Source of the DNA: Pararge aegeria
Lineage: Eukaryota > Arthropoda > Insecta > Lepidoptera > Nymphalidae
Direction of reading: 5' to 3'
Length of the DNA stretch: 64,000 nt
NCBI RefSeq assembly: GCF_905163445.1
Contig: NC_053199.1
Coordinates: forward strand, 16,943,501 to 17,007,500
Under the pieces are notes generated by a model. It did no database searches, had not been told where the DNA came from, and saw nothing but the letters and a program-made list of their open reading frames with translations. The first letter of the stretch is position 1. Each line of letters begins with the position of its first letter. The translations under genes and the position numbers were made by a program. Positions 1 to 10,545 of the stretch are shown one piece after another.

Positions 1-374
1 AATTTAGCAGTACAGAGTAAATATGTTCTAGACGTTTACCATAACATGGGAAAATTGGAAATAGTAGCTAGAAACATTCCGCAGATGTAAAGTGAGGCAC
101 TGCATACAATAATCTCTGGATGAGGATTCTGTATGTTCTTAATTCTGTGAGAAAGATACAGAAAACCCCAACACAAATTCGTGCCCTGAGCCGGAAATCG
201 AACCGGAAATTGAAAACGCCAACCACTTTACCAACGAGTAAAAGTGAATAGAGATTTTCTAGGCAAGCGCGCTTCACATTTAGGCTACATCGTTAAAGTC
301 AGATGTAACTGTAGTCATTTAAAAAAAAAGAAAACTGAAATCAAACTCATTGACTGACCAGCGCAATCCATTTT

Positions 375-425
375 ACTACTATGAATGCAAAAGTGCGTCT
401 GTTTGTATGTTTATTTACCTAAATA
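375..425. repeat. Helitron-like repeat fragment
   Basis: A short stretch with the 'ATGAATGCAAAAGTGCGTCTG' type of start resembles the beginning of the Helitron-like repeats at 20.88 kb and 43.64 kb (AAAGTGTGTTTGTTTG in the former). Only about 50 bases match, so the assignment is weak. Confidence 0.25.
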
Positions 426-473
426 CTTAAACAATAAATAGGATGTATTGAATTTTTTTTTTCTCTTCAAGTT

Positions 474-768
474 AGTCCTTGTCTGCAATATCACCTGGTG
501 GTAAGTGATGATGCAGTCTAAGGTGGTATTGGGCTAGTCTTTAAGGAGGAGTATGGCAGTTATATAATAATTAATAAAATCTCATCGACTTCGTACCGGA
601 ACGCTTAATTGCGTAATGGTACGTCTTTGTCAGTAGGGTGATAACTAGCCATTGCGGAAGTATCCTACCAGACAAGACCAGAGAAAATTCAGATATTGTT
701 ATTTTCAGATTGCTCCTGCCGGTAATCGAATCCCGGACCCCAAAGGGAGGTAGTCAGAAAATAGGACA
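474..768 (-). mobile_element. SINE-B copy, tRNA-derived
   Basis: Read on the minus strand this matches the full-length SINE-B at 54.35 kb: a tRNA-like head with a B-box (GATTCGATT region near 728), then the family body with TTTTCTCTGGTCTTGTCTGG, the GTACCATTACGCAATTAAGC region, and the 3' part containing TTAGACTGCATCATCACTTA. It is diverged by many substitutions and small indels. No coding capacity; a non-autonomous retroposon. Confidence 0.75.
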
Positions 769-889
769 TGCGAGTAAAAGAGATGGATAATGAGATGACG
801 GCTAAGTGAGTAAGAGCATGTTAAAGTTAGTTTTCGGAGATAATCAAGAGAAGACAATACACATCTGGTTAAGTGAAACCAAGAAAAAG

Positions 890-1155
890 ATCAAGATTGC
901 TACGGCTTGGCAACGACCACGATACTCGCTTACAGGTTACAGGAACACAACATTCCACCAACGGGTTCTTTAACTTTCGCTGACTTACGTCGCGGAATCG
1001 CTGACGTAACACTCAGATAATAGCGAGTCTACATATATACGCGGTTGCTACAAAAATAGGCAGTGGTGGCAATGTGCAGGATGGCACTTAGATCTTTCAT
1101 TAATTATAGTTTATCATAGATAAACTGCTGTAATTCCCTATTTCCTAACACACTC
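890..1155 (-). repeat. Repeat K, possible LTR-type unit
   Basis: Minus-strand sequence starting at about 1150 with TGTTAGGAAATAGGGAATTA is shared with 61.69 kb, and a second block (1071-1106) is shared with 62.64 kb. A TATATATG motif lies further along on the minus strand near 1033. The TG start and TATA motif would fit a solo LTR, but I could not find a matching CA end or target duplication, so the class is open. Confidence 0.35.
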
Positions 1156-1199
1156 AACCGTCCATACTTCCTAGAAAAATTGTGTTCTTAACAAATTAG

Positions 1200-1430
1200 A
1201 ATTCCCCCAGTTTTTGTTCAGCGGTAGAACAGAACATGGCGGTATGTGTGCCATCCGAGCAGACATCACTTTGCTTGCCGGCACATTAGCAGCGGGCAAT
1301 ACTGCGCCGCGCCACAAAGTGACGGCGGGGAAAAACCGCCCACAAACGAACACTGCAGCTGAACTGGGGCGCGTACAAAGAGATCGGCACAAAGGTGTCC
1401 GTTTGACGCGGCGCGATTATGAAGTGTACT
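1200..1430. other. GC-richer island, no assigned function
   Basis: This stretch is clearly richer in G and C than its surroundings and has open frames on both strands (73 and 83 codons). Neither peptide resembles a family I know, and the overlap of two frames is what GC-rich DNA gives by chance. It could be a host regulatory or exon fragment, or part of an unrecognised repeat. Confidence 0.25.
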
Positions 1431-1547
1431 TCACAGTTATCAATTTAGTTTGCCTGTATTGCTGATAGTTTTGCAAATCGTTACACTAACTATAGGTAAG
1501 AATATTAATGAAAAGATAGGTACGGGAAAGAAATCTGATCTACCCAT

Positions 1548-1802
1548 GATTGTAATCTCACCTGGTGATATGTTATGATGCAGTCTAAGATGGTAGTGAA
1601 TCGCAGTTGTATTACACCACAATCGGTTTATACGTGATCATGTACCTACCACCAAATGTGGAATCCTCAGTGACACGTCGTTCTCAGTCTGGCGACACCA
1701 GAATTCAGGAATTAGAATTCCCGATTGCCCCCGCCCGCAATTAAACCTGTGATCTCCCTTTTATAAAATCGCAGCACTCACCACTGGGCTACGGTGGTCA
1801 TC
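1548..1802 (-). mobile_element. SINE-B copy, degenerate
   Basis: The 3' portion (ATGATGCAGTCTAAGATGG on the plus strand near 1578) and the tRNA-like head (GCAGCACTCACCACTGGGCTA near 1772) are both clear. The middle is rearranged or replaced between about 1630 and 1720. Confidence 0.65.
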
Positions 1803-1995
1803 TTTCATCCAGAAAAAAGTCTTCCAAAAGTATATACCATCCTTTTTTTAAATAAAGGACAACTTAAATTGTTTGACGTAATCTATACGAAACCACGGGA
1901 AAAAGCTAATAACAAATATTGCTACATACTATTCGCTCACTATATTATATATACTCATATATAGGCTATATTTTGGCATCTGCTTTTGAATTGCA

Positions 1996-2268
1996 GTCAT
2001 CCATTACAGTCCCATTACAGGGCACAATGAGAAGGGGTTAATGCCGAAGTCCACCAAGCTGACCCAGTGCGGATTGGTGGACTCCACACACTTTTGAGAA
2101 CATTATGACGGACTCTCAGGCATGCAGGTTTCCTCACGATGTTTCCCTTCACCGTTGAAGCAAGTAATATTTTAATTAAAACGCAACTTTGAAATGTTAG
2201 AGGTGCGTGCTGGGATACGAACTCGGCACCCCGAAAATGACGTCGAACTCCTACCCACTGACCGTTTC
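1996..2268 (-). mobile_element. SINE-C copy, tRNA-derived
   Basis: The minus strand begins with a tRNA-like head (B-box GTTCGTATCCC near 2218) and runs into the SINE-C body: CAAGTAATATTTTAATT, TCCTCACGATGTTTCCC, GAACTCTC-type stem and the 3' ATTACAGGGCAC / CCATTACAG end. One of the better preserved SINE-C copies in the window. Confidence 0.75.
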
Positions 2269-2819
2269 CCTTCGAGTTGTACGTATGTATTAATTACGAC
2301 GATCGTGATAGTAGAGTCACTACAAATTAGTAATTCAAAAACAACTGTGAGTTTGCATCAACAGGAAGCCTGTCCGAAAGTCTGAATCATTAATATACAT
2401 CAGGTCTGATGCGGCAAGAATGAGCTTTAATTAATAAAACACCCTTAAAACCGCCTCTTTCAACGAATCACTCTGAATAAAAATAAATAAAATAACGAAT
2501 ACCTCCCAAAAAGCTTTTCTGTGATTCCACGTGAATAATTTTGATTGTACCAATCGAACTGAATTCAGTTTATTCGCTGGATCGAGCTATTAACTCGGCG
2601 AGGAGTCGGCATTACTAACGGTTAAAAGCTTCAATCAGTGATGCACCTGCTGCTAAAATAAACTACCAGTGGAATATATTATTCAACCGAAAAACGAGGA
2701 GATTACCGATCGATGCGTATACTGTTTTGAAGAAGTTACTTCAACTTTGTCTTTCCACCTCGTAGACGATATGGTAATTAACGTAATTTCACGTCTTTTT
2801 GTGCTGAAAAAAAAATTCA
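2269..2819. other. No gene or repeat recognised
   Basis: AT-rich sequence without a long open frame and without a match to the repeat families seen elsewhere in the window. Confidence 0.5.
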
Positions 2820-2972
2820 CTGCAACTCGCTAAGTTGTCTGGGAGAGATCGCTTCAGCGAAAAGACCGCCTTTGCATAACACAACTAGTATTTTATTATT
2901 TTTTATTTTTTATGTGTTTCTCTTTGTATTATGTTTTTGTGTGTGTAATAAAGAATTTAATAATAATAAGTT
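2820..2972 (+). mobile_element. LINE 3' end with (TAA)n tail
   Basis: Shares its 3' UTR with the nested LINE at 11.48-11.99 kb: TTGTCTGGGAGAGATCGCTT, a small hairpin (ATCGCT / AGCGA), AGACCGCCTTTGCA, a T-rich stretch, TTTCTCTTTGTATTATGTTT, and AATAAAGAATTTAATAATAA at the end. Only the untranslated end is present, as expected for a 5'-truncated insertion. Confidence 0.65.
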
Positions 2973-3119
2973 GTGTCGTTTACTTTAAACTTCTTTACGG
3001 ATGCTTGAGTTCTGAGAAAAAGAGTCATTCAAGCGTAACTCTCCGTCACTCGCTGACAGACTGAGCCATGTCGAAAAGACGCTACAGACTTTTTAAAGTA
3101 TATTCATAGCCTACTACAG

Positions 3120-3228
3120 TCCACGGCTTGACTCAAGGACTCTCCCAACGGCAGGGTTTGCCATAATCATTACGCTGAGCAGACCTGGTATGGTATTTTA
3201 GAACCAGATACGCCGCTGCTAACATTAA
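3120..3228. repeat. Repeat H fragment
   Basis: The order CTTGACTCAAGGACTCTCCC, GGCAGGGTTTGCCATAATCA, TTACGCTGAGCAGAC is shared with 51.56-51.65 kb (TCGAGTCTTTCCCATCGGCA etc.). The family is unclassified; it may be part of a LINE. Confidence 0.45.
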
Positions 3229-3312
3229 ACATTAATTTGACTGTGAGATGGTGATAACAAAAAAAAACCTTTGTTGTGGGCTCTTCTTAGACTAGAGCGC
3301 GTTTGGCCTAAA
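3229..3312 (+). repeat. LINE family 2, 3' UTR fragment
   Basis: Contains the family 2 UTR block CTGTGAGATGGTGATAAC, A-rich run, GTTGTGGGCTCTTCTTAGAC, also present at 13.02 kb and 47.13 kb. Truncated at both sides. Confidence 0.6.
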
Positions 3313-3344
3313 AACTTAGGCTGAGCATCCTTTAAAACGTGCCG

Positions 3345-3428
3345 GGTGGTAAAGGCAGGTTATAATACAGTTGTAACCACCCCTCTTCTTCCCACGGGTG
3401 TCGTACGAGGCGACTAAGGGAATATAAC
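3345..3428. repeat. Repeat H fragment, second part
   Basis: GGGTGTCGTACGAGGCGACT, AAGGGAATATAACAGAGAAC matches the reverse complement of 51.68-51.71 kb, where CGTTCTCTGTTATATCCTTT and AGTCGCCTT occur. Its relation to the piece at 3.12 kb suggests one element broken by the family 2 fragment. Confidence 0.4.
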
Positions 3429-3444
3429 AGAGAACGGACAGCAA

Positions 3445-3900
3445 TTTCAAATTCAAAATCAAAAATGTTTTATTCATGTAGACTTATGAAGCGTTCATAC
3501 ATTTAGCATGCTAACAGTAATGTTAGGTGATGGTGATAATTGCATTCGTTAACTTAAAACTAAAGCTACGAGGGTTCCCAAGGTGAGGTGGTCTAAGAAG
3601 GAACCCTGGTGTGGGTACTAAACCGGTTGTTTTTATTTCATATCACCATCTCACATTGTCATTTTAAAATATTGGTTTGAGCAATAATTAGCACCCCAGC
3701 TTTTTTGACGTAGTCTTTAAAACAATATTGGTTAGAGCAATAACTAACACCCAAGCTTTTTTATCGTTGACGTAGTCCTTAATACTATAATAGGTATTTT
3801 CTATAAGCTTGCGTTTAATTAAGATTTTGAACTTTTTTAGAGACATTTCCAAGAACACAATAATTGAATCTGTAATGACGGTTCATTTTCACGTAGCTGT
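3445..3900 (-). mobile_element. LINE family 2, 3' end with degenerate RT C-terminus
   Basis: The minus strand contains the terminal coding motif that would read KRKLI..(K/S)YY..KDYVNDKKAW in better copies (3725-3815 region: AAGCTTTTTTATCGTTGACG, TATAAGCTTGCGTTTAATTA), followed by the 3' UTR and a TTTGAAT-type end at 3448. A block of about 65 bases around AGCAATAATTAGCACCCC is present twice in tandem (3665-3715 and 3730-3785). Non-functional. Confidence 0.65.
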
Positions 3901-4349
3901 ATAGTGATTGGCAGCTCGTAACTTTTGGAACCTGTCACTGATATATAACTCTCATGAGCGTGTTTCCTACTCTACACGTTGCGTTAGTGTTGTTTAGGTC
4001 GGCAATTAATCTGTCGTCCAGCGCCACATATTTGATCAGGCCGGCCGCATTTAAAGCACGTTTTGCTAAAACGTTTTTTGATCAGTTAACATTTTCAATG
4101 TTAGAACGGATGGAAATATTTCAATTTTTATGCAGCACTGGCTCAACCGCGGTGAAATGAATTTTGATTTTTTCTTTTGTTTTGAATATACGTTCCGCTG
4201 AATTTATAAATTTTGTTTATGTTTTTATTAAAGGCTTAATCACACTTGCTGCACACTTGCTTTAATTACATTATACCATAATCGAGCAAGTTTATCTATT
4301 TGAATTTAGTGTATGCCTATAGTGACTTATATACTCACACAACGCGATT
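3901..4349. other. No gene or repeat recognised
   Basis: A 68-codon open frame at 3954-4160 has no recognisable domain. Nothing else stands out. Confidence 0.45.
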
Positions 4350-4634
4350 AAGCGGTTAAAGCCTTGTGGATAAACCTTTTGGGGAACCGAGTCCTAACGT
4401 TTCGTAGCTAAGTGGGTTTTTTATAACAGCAACTAATTATCACATCCTTCATCAGTGAAGGAAAACATCGTTAAGAAACCTGCATGCCTGAGAGTTCTCC
4501 ATAATATTCTCAATGGCGTGTGTAGTCCACCAATCTGCATTTGGCCAGAGTGGTGGCCTACGACCTACACTCTCTTCATTCTGAGAACAGACCCTGTAGT
4601 GTGCCGGTAATGGGATCGTGATGATGATGATACT
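4350..4634 (+). mobile_element. SINE-C copy, old
   Basis: Plus orientation: a decayed tRNA-like head (AGCGGTTAAAGCC near 4350), then GTGAAGGAAAACATCGTTAA, CCTGCATGCCTGAGAGTTCT, GTCCACCAATCTGCATTTGG and a 3' end in ATGATGATGAT. Head boxes are mutated. Confidence 0.65.
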
Positions 4635-4936
4635 CAGACGTTTATTTGCTCAAACAAAATGTTTCAGGAGCAAGCATCTTAACCAAAGGAAAGCAGTTTA
4701 AAACTTTATTTATTTTATTCTTTTAACCTATAAACCGCGTCAAGTTGCGTTAAAGCAGCGTGATAGGTCTACGCTCTTAAAATTTCTATCGAATGAAAAA
4801 TTATATCAATCGCAAATGCACGCTTTACTTTTATATCGATATCCAAAAGCAAAAAAAGATTGGTATCAAAAGATCCAGCAATAGTTTAATTTTGGTCGTA
4901 AACATCCTATTCTTAAACATCAATAACTTTATAAAT

Positions 4937-5204
4937 AAGTGATAAATAAATATACTGCGACAATACACACATCGCCATCTAGCCCGAAAGTAAGCGTTGC
5001 TAGTGTTATGGGTACTAAGATGACTGATGAATATTTTTGTGAATAATATACATACTCGTAAATACTTATAATATACAGATAAACACCCAAACACTGAAAA
5101 ACATTGATGTATAACACACAAACATGTTCTAGTTGTGGGAATCGTACCCACGCCATGTACTCAAAAAGCAAGGTCACTGCCCACTGCGCCTCTCGACCGT
5201 CGAA
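4937..5204 (-). mobile_element. SINE-A copy, near full length
   Basis: Minus strand: head with A-box (TGGGCAGTGACC type) and B-box GGGTACGATTCCC near 5140, then TGTTTGTGTG, TTTTTCAGTGTTTGGGTG, CCATAACACTAGC, GATGGCGATGTGTG and a TTTA-type tail at the low-coordinate end. Flanking AACTTTATA and AACTTTTATA may be the target duplication. Confidence 0.8.
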
Positions 5205-6690
5205 CTTTTATATCATTTGATATCAATCTTTAGTAGATAATTGCACAGGTTGCGATGACGTATAACCATCCCCAGCTTACTGAAAATTACTTTAAATTGC
5301 CGAACAATCGAAATGATTGTTAACTGTATTTTGTAAAAAAAATTTGGAGCACGTTTTAAAAAAATATTTAATTGTATCGCCATGAGGTGTCGCAATAAAA
5401 AAAGGTTTAAACAAATTCGTGGACCTCCCAACTTTGCATTGTGAAGCACGAAACTGCATTAAATGGAAACGTACGAGCAACATTATTTTCCTCATTACTT
5501 ATTCCACTACGTGTTAAATTTACTAGAGGTTCATTAAAAGTTGGCCTCCGTCCAGAAAGATATTGGGCATTCGGGCTTAGCTTGGCTCATTATGCCTGCA
5601 CTAGTGGAGATACAGTTGTAACTTTTGACTTGATTCATTAAAAGTTGACAGCCTAATTAATTTCCTATTAGGGCAAAGATAGCAGTACTTAGGTCAGGAT
5701 TAGTAAATATAGATAAGTAGTCACTGTAATGACCAGGACCGAAGTCCATTGCTATCCAAGCCATGGAGAAAAAGCTAATTCACACCTCTATGGTCAAAAA
5801 CTCATCACCACAATTTTTCATTTCACAAATAAATTTACAAAATAATATTAAAAATGAGAAATTGGTCTGTTTATTTATTTATTAGGTTTATTTGTCGTCT
5901 ATGTTCAGCTCAAATACTGAGATGTTATTGATTGCGCATATAGCTTTCATTCTAGAAATGGGCATAGGATACTTTTTATCCCAGAAAAACAATAGGGTCT
6001 AGTTCCCGAGGAATTTATAAATAAAGCATTAGTTACAAACTCATGGCTAAATCGATTAAGGGACCCTTTTTATTCTGAAAAGCCTAAGGAGATGGTTCCC
6101 ACGGGATTTAAAAAATGTAGTATAGGGCTTGCAGCTAAACAGAAAAACTAATCTTGAAAAATTATTGCGTAAACATCTTAGAGACACACATAGGTAGAGT
6201 TTGGATTCCGAAATCATTATTGATTTGCTGGCTTACAAAAAAAGCCACTTAAAATATAACTTAAAGTACAATAATCATAACCTGCACCCGCCCAACCTCG
6301 CTGTGCACAAAACCCATTCTTAACAAGAACACGTTAAGTAAAAACAAAATACCTCCAGCACAACTCCGCAACTGTCAGGTGCCGTATGACACCCGCGACA
6401 TGGGTTCAACCCGCTGGCAGCGCAATTTCATCTTAATCTCCAAACCGCAGAATCTAGTCTCGAACGGGCAATGAGAAATTGTAATTTGCATGCACATCGG
6501 AACCTGTCAGCATTGAGTTGGGCGCGGAAGCTGTTGACACCTGCCGCCATTTTGTAATCGACCGCCTTACCTTTAGAGCAAGGATTTTATACGTAAAAGC
6601 CTGACCACATGATACTTTTCAGCGCCGCACCGAACCACAATAATTGCTAGGCACGCGAGATATGTGATGAAATACGAATAAAGTCTTACT
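5205..6690. other. Mostly unassigned; Helitron-like remnant at 5.94-6.13 kb
   Basis: TTTTTATCCCAGAAAAACAA followed by GTTCCCGAGGAATTTATA (5970-6017) resembles the interior of lepidopteran Helitron-like repeats (known motif of this repeat type: tttttatcccgg.. then ..ttcccgagggattt). The rest, including a GC-richer stretch at 6350-6600, has no coding or repeat match that I can name. Confidence 0.35.
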
Positions 6691-6694
6691 TGTT

Positions 6695-7339
6695 ATTTAT
6701 GTTTGGCTCAACTACTGCGCCGATCTTGACGATTTTGGATACATACAGTTTTTATTCTAGAGATTTTGATTTAAAAAAACTACCCTTTTTTCTCCCTGGC
6801 GCAGTGGTGTCTGTCAGGGCATCAGAAGGGACATCGCATCGCTTAGGAGCACAAAGCCGCATCAAACCGCAAGCACTCGTGTGAAAGAGCTTTAACGTAC
6901 AATACCCGAAAGGTGGTTTTCTTTGAAAGGAAATGTGATGACGCATATTTCGAAACCAGCTACATTATACAGTGGTCGTTTGAGGGAAATGGTTTGTTGT
7001 GGTATAATCCTATTTTGAGATAACCGGAACACCAAGTTACGTCACTATTTACAAACATTGCTATGAAGCCTCGAGGTGCACCAGATCGCACCGTATTATT
7101 TCTATCGATTGATGTGGTGTTGCAAGATTTGGAGTAAGTGGCACAGGATTATATTTAGCTTTGCTAATTATAATAAATCAATCAATTGCTCTACTGGGAT
7201 CGAACGATTATCACTGACAGGTATATTAAAGCCAATAGACCTTAAATAGTGCTAGTCTATAGATCAGTGCGCCGTGCAATAATTGTTGACATTACTATTC
7301 CACATCACGATAATCCGGCGAAAGCTGAAAAGGAAATAA
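6695..7339. other. Unassigned, faint Helitron-like start
   Basis: TTTGGCTCAACTACTGCGCC, GATCTTGACGATTTTGGATA (6702-6745) is the 'query-like' phrase found in decayed Helitron-like repeats, here heavily diverged. No host gene is visible. Confidence 0.3.
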
Positions 7340-7545
7340 AATCCAAAAGCCGCCATGTGGAGTGACGAGTCGACCGTTATTGTACCGGTAGTCGTTTCAG
7401 TCAATGGTCTATTGCGAAAAGCTTCGACCAACATCTTATGAAGCTTTCGCTTGGTTGTTGGATCAGGGATTCGATGCAGAAGGCACGACATTCATTGACC
7501 GACGGTTGATTGGGCATTCAAAAGCCCCGCAAGCGGATAAGTGGT
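7340..7545 (+). repeat. Repeat F, copy 1
   Basis: GCCGCCATGTGGAGTGACGA, AAAAGCTTCGACC, ATGAAGCTTTCGCTTGGTTG, TTGGATCAGGGATTCG and AAAAGCCCCGCAAGCG are shared in the same order with 15.34-15.57 kb. The class of the element is unknown to me; orientation is arbitrary. Confidence 0.55.
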
Positions 7546-7859
7546 TTTTTTGCATATATTTTTCATAGTACTGTTTTTATGAACATAATTTAAATATGTT
7601 AAGAATTAAAAAAATTACTAAATGATAGAGGAATAAATTATTTAAGCTATCAATTTATGTACCATGCTAAGTTCACATGCCTTTCCATTTTAAATTTTGA
7701 TATCGATTTTCTGACTGACGCTGTTTGTTCTTAGTATTGGCCCAATGACCGTTGAGTCCCCGGACTAGTTATAGACAACTTACAATGAAATATAGAGCAC
7801 TCTATTTAAATGTGAAATTTTAAATCGCTTCAATATTTTCTTGTACAACTTGCTTAAAA

Positions 7860-7966
7860 AGCGGTGTTAGCCTAGTGCTTCGAATCAAGTTCGATACCTG
7901 GCATGCACCTTGGACTTTTCGGAGTTATGTGCGTTTCAAATAATTAAATATCACTTGCTGAAACTA
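7860..7966 (+). mobile_element. SINE-C head fragment
   Basis: Contains the tRNA-like head (GCGGTGTTAGCCTAGTGCTT, AAGTTCGATACCTGGCATGC) and the first part of the body (TGTGCGTTTCAAATAATTAA, ATATCACTTGCTGAAAC). Truncated after about 105 bases. Confidence 0.6.
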
Positions 7967-8961
7967 TTTTTTTAAGGGTTTTAAAAATGCTTTCTACAAG
8001 TTATAAGTTTTGTATTAACTAAATTTTGCTAACGTCGGTTTAGCTTATATAAAGTATGCTTATGTCACAGCCTGATGGATCTTACAGCTTATAATTACTC
8101 TCATGTCTCTCTTAATCGTTTTTTCTCCTTCTAACTGACAATATAGTTTTGTATTTGCAAGTTGTGGCAGTCTTTAAGTGGGTCTACAATATTACATTTA
8201 TATGTTTTTTTCATTTTTTGCTTAGTTTTTAAGAGTTGTTGTTGTAACCTGTTTATTGTCCCTTAAATAAATAAATAAAAGCATAGGTTTTTTGAACAAA
8301 GAGTTTTTTTAACCCCGTATAGTTACCAGCCCGCCCAGTATATCTATATCGAAATACCTATCTATGTCCATTTCTTGGATGCAAGCAATGTCTGAAAAAT
8401 TTTGTCAAGATTTTAGGTTATGCCGAACAAAGATTATGCCGTTTATTTTATTTGTACTCGTATATATCGCGGACAAATTCACAGGCGGGAACTATGGTTA
8501 TAAATGAAAAATTCAGAATCGTTAAAACTTCTGAATTCTCGTGAAGTTTTATTAAACATAGAAGCTTACTTCAAAATTCTGTACATATGAAATTAAAATA
8601 ACGTAATTATAAAGAAATGAAGGCACGTCGGCGAACAATATTAAAACTTCACAAAGCTAACACTAAAACATCATAATACGAAAACTTAAATAGAATATAA
8701 AGATGGAAACTTCGTGGAAAGTCGGTGCTGCCGGCCACATTTAATGCCTCAAATTATTTTGTAAAGTACGTTTCACATAAATAGCATAAAGGCACTTATT
8801 GCAACAACTTAGAAGAAGAACAGGCGACGCGTGTTGAGTAAAATTGAATCGTTAACATATTTTCGTGATCGTTCGTTAACATATGACTCGTCACATGCTA
8901 CCAACACCGACACGCCACGTGAATAGAGTGGGTTTTAATAATATTTCAGAATAAATCATTA
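7967..8961. other. Unassigned; possible LINE tail at 8.08-8.28 kb
   Basis: The segment ending TATTGTCCCTTAAATAAATA (8257-8276) has the T-rich, then AAATAAATAA-tailed form of a LINE 3' end, but I see no second copy here. The remainder is AT-rich with no recognisable content. Confidence 0.3.
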
Positions 8962-9236
8962 TATCAACCCATTATCGGCCCACTACAGAGAACGGGTCTG
9001 ACACAATGAAAAGGAGTTAAGGCCGTAGTCCACCACGCTGGCCCTCACCTTCGAGAATATTTTGGAGAAGTCTCAGGCACCCAGGTTCCCTCACGATGTT
9101 TTCTTTCACCGTTCACGCAAATGATATTTGAATTACTTAAAACGAACATAACTTAGAAAAGTTACAAGTACGTACTGGGTTTCGAACTCGGCCCCTCGAA
9201 AGTGAAGTGGAGCTCCTTACCACTGTGCTATCAGCG
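8962..9236 (-). mobile_element. SINE-C copy, near full length
   Basis: ATATCAACCCATTATCGGCC at the 3' end (low coordinates), TCCACCACGCTGGCC, CTCACGATGTTTTCTTTCAC, AAGTACGTACTGGGTTTCGA and the head near 9230 follow the SINE-C consensus in order on the minus strand. Confidence 0.75.
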
Positions 9237-9282
9237 CTTTCCTAAAGTACCGTTTATTAAACACATATCTACATCTATATTG

Positions 9283-9349
9283 CTCTCAGAATGAGAAGGG
9301 TTCAGGCCGTGGTCTACCACGTTGTTAACTGCAAATTGGTAGACTTCAT
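9283..9349 (-). repeat. SINE-C fragment
   Basis: TCAGAATGAGAAGGGTTCAG, GCCGTGGTCTACCACG, AAATTGGTAGACTTC is the SINE-C 3' body only, cut off where the AT-rich LINE tail starts. Confidence 0.55.
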
Positions 9350-9735
9350 GTTTTCTTTAGGGTTTTTTTATTTAATTTTTTATTTATTTATTAATTATGT
9401 ATTTATATTAGAGTATTTGTATGTTTATATGTTTGTATATATGTATGGAATATATTTTATATTTTGTACATATCTTTAATACGTTATGTTTAATACGTAC
9501 TATGTTTTATGTTAATTTAGTTTAAAATCCTAATATTTCACTAATGTTTGTTGTATGTACCACCTACTAATTTCGTATAGCATTTTCTTGTATGCCTTTG
9601 GTTGCCTGGAAGAGATCGCTGTTTAGCGATAAGGCAAATTGTACGTTCTACCTTATTGTGCTGTTGTATTTGTATATCTGTAAATTTCCTCTGTGGTGTA
9701 CAATAAAAGTGTATTCATTCATTAATTCATTTTCT
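9350..9735 (+). mobile_element. LINE 3' UTR with (ATTC)n tail
   Basis: Carries GGTTGCCTGGAAGAGATCGC and the hairpin ATCGCT-GTTT-AGCGAT-AAGGC (9615-9635), then GTGTACAATAAAAGTGTATT and CATTCATTAATTCATT. Minus copies of this tail occur at 40.95, 43.71 and 52.95 kb. The TTTAT-rich stretch at 9360-9480 belongs to the same UTR or to older AT-rich DNA. Confidence 0.6.
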
Positions 9736-9754
9736 TAGGATTTTTTATTTTAAA

Positions 9755-9957
9755 TATCACTAGCTTTAACGGTGAAGGATAACATTGTGGGAAAATCTCT
9801 ATGCCTGAGAGTTTTCCACATCGTTCTCAAAGTCATATGAAGTCCACCAATCGGCACTTGACTGGAATGATGGACTACGGTTTAAGCCGCTCTCATTCTG
9901 AGAGAAGATCCTTGCCCTGAATTATGGCGGTAGTGGCTTGACAACGATGCAGATATG
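9755..9957 (+). mobile_element. SINE-C copy, 5'-truncated
   Basis: Starts within the body at TATCACTAGCTTTAACGGTG, continues through GCCTGAGAGTTTTCCACATC, AAGTCCACCAATCGGCACTT, and CTCATTCTGAGAGAAGATCC, and ends next to the SINE-A that follows at once. Confidence 0.65.
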
Positions 9958-9961
9958 TGAT

Positions 9962-10222
9962 TAATAAATAAATAAATATACTACGACAATACACATATCG
10001 CCATCTTGCCCCAAAGTAAGCGTAGCTTATGTTATGGGTACTGAGATAGCTGATAAATATTTTTTTATGAATAAAATACACATAAATACTCATAATATAC
10101 AAATTAACACCCAGACACTGAGAAACATTCATATTCATCACACAATCATTTTCCAGTTGTGGGAATCCACGACCTTAGACTGAGAAAGCAGGGTCGCTGC
10201 CCACTGCGCCACTCGGCCGTCA
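9962..10222 (-). mobile_element. SINE-A copy, near full length
   Basis: AATAAATAAATATACTACGA (tail), ACATATCGCCATCTTGCCCC, ATGTTATGGGTACTGAGATA, AACACCCAGACACTGAG, CAGTTGTGGGAATC (B-box reversed) and CTGCCCACTGCGCCACTCGG (A-box reversed) follow the family order on the minus strand. It directly abuts the SINE-C at its left. Confidence 0.8.
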
Positions 10223-10299
10223 ATAAATACTTTATATTACAATTTCATTTATTTTAAAAGAAGATTTTCGGACAAAGCTCACTTTTATCTGTTTTTTGT

Positions 10300-10545
10300 A
10301 GTAGTAGAATTTAGTAGTAGCCTTTTGGGACTGAACTCATCCGGGGAAGTACTATTGCCATGCTTATTTCGCAGCAGCATTGTTGCAATGCTGTAATCAG
10401 TTGCCGGTGTATTTACAGGTATATGAGGCTTAACGCCTACTCCTCAAATTGATCATCACAGGGTGGCATGTTGTAGGAAGTGCTCCTTGCATGTCCAGTG
10501 ATGCCACTAACCATCTAGTAGGCTATCTGCTTGGTCCGTCAATGT
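10300..10545 (+). repeat. Repeat E copy
   Basis: GGGACTGAACTCATCCGGGG, AAGTACTATTGCCATGCTTA, GCAGCATTGTTGCAATGCTG, TATGAGGCTTAACGCCTACT, GGGTGGCATGTTGTAGGAAG, TCCTTGCATG follow the repeat E order also seen at 23.64, 24.27 and 48.45 kb. The family has no coding content visible here and I cannot assign it to a class. Confidence 0.6.

Noticed and set aside
6400..6430. GGGTTCAACCCGC as a tRNA B-box
   Set aside because: No A-box at the right distance and no cloverleaf could be drawn; it is a small palindrome.
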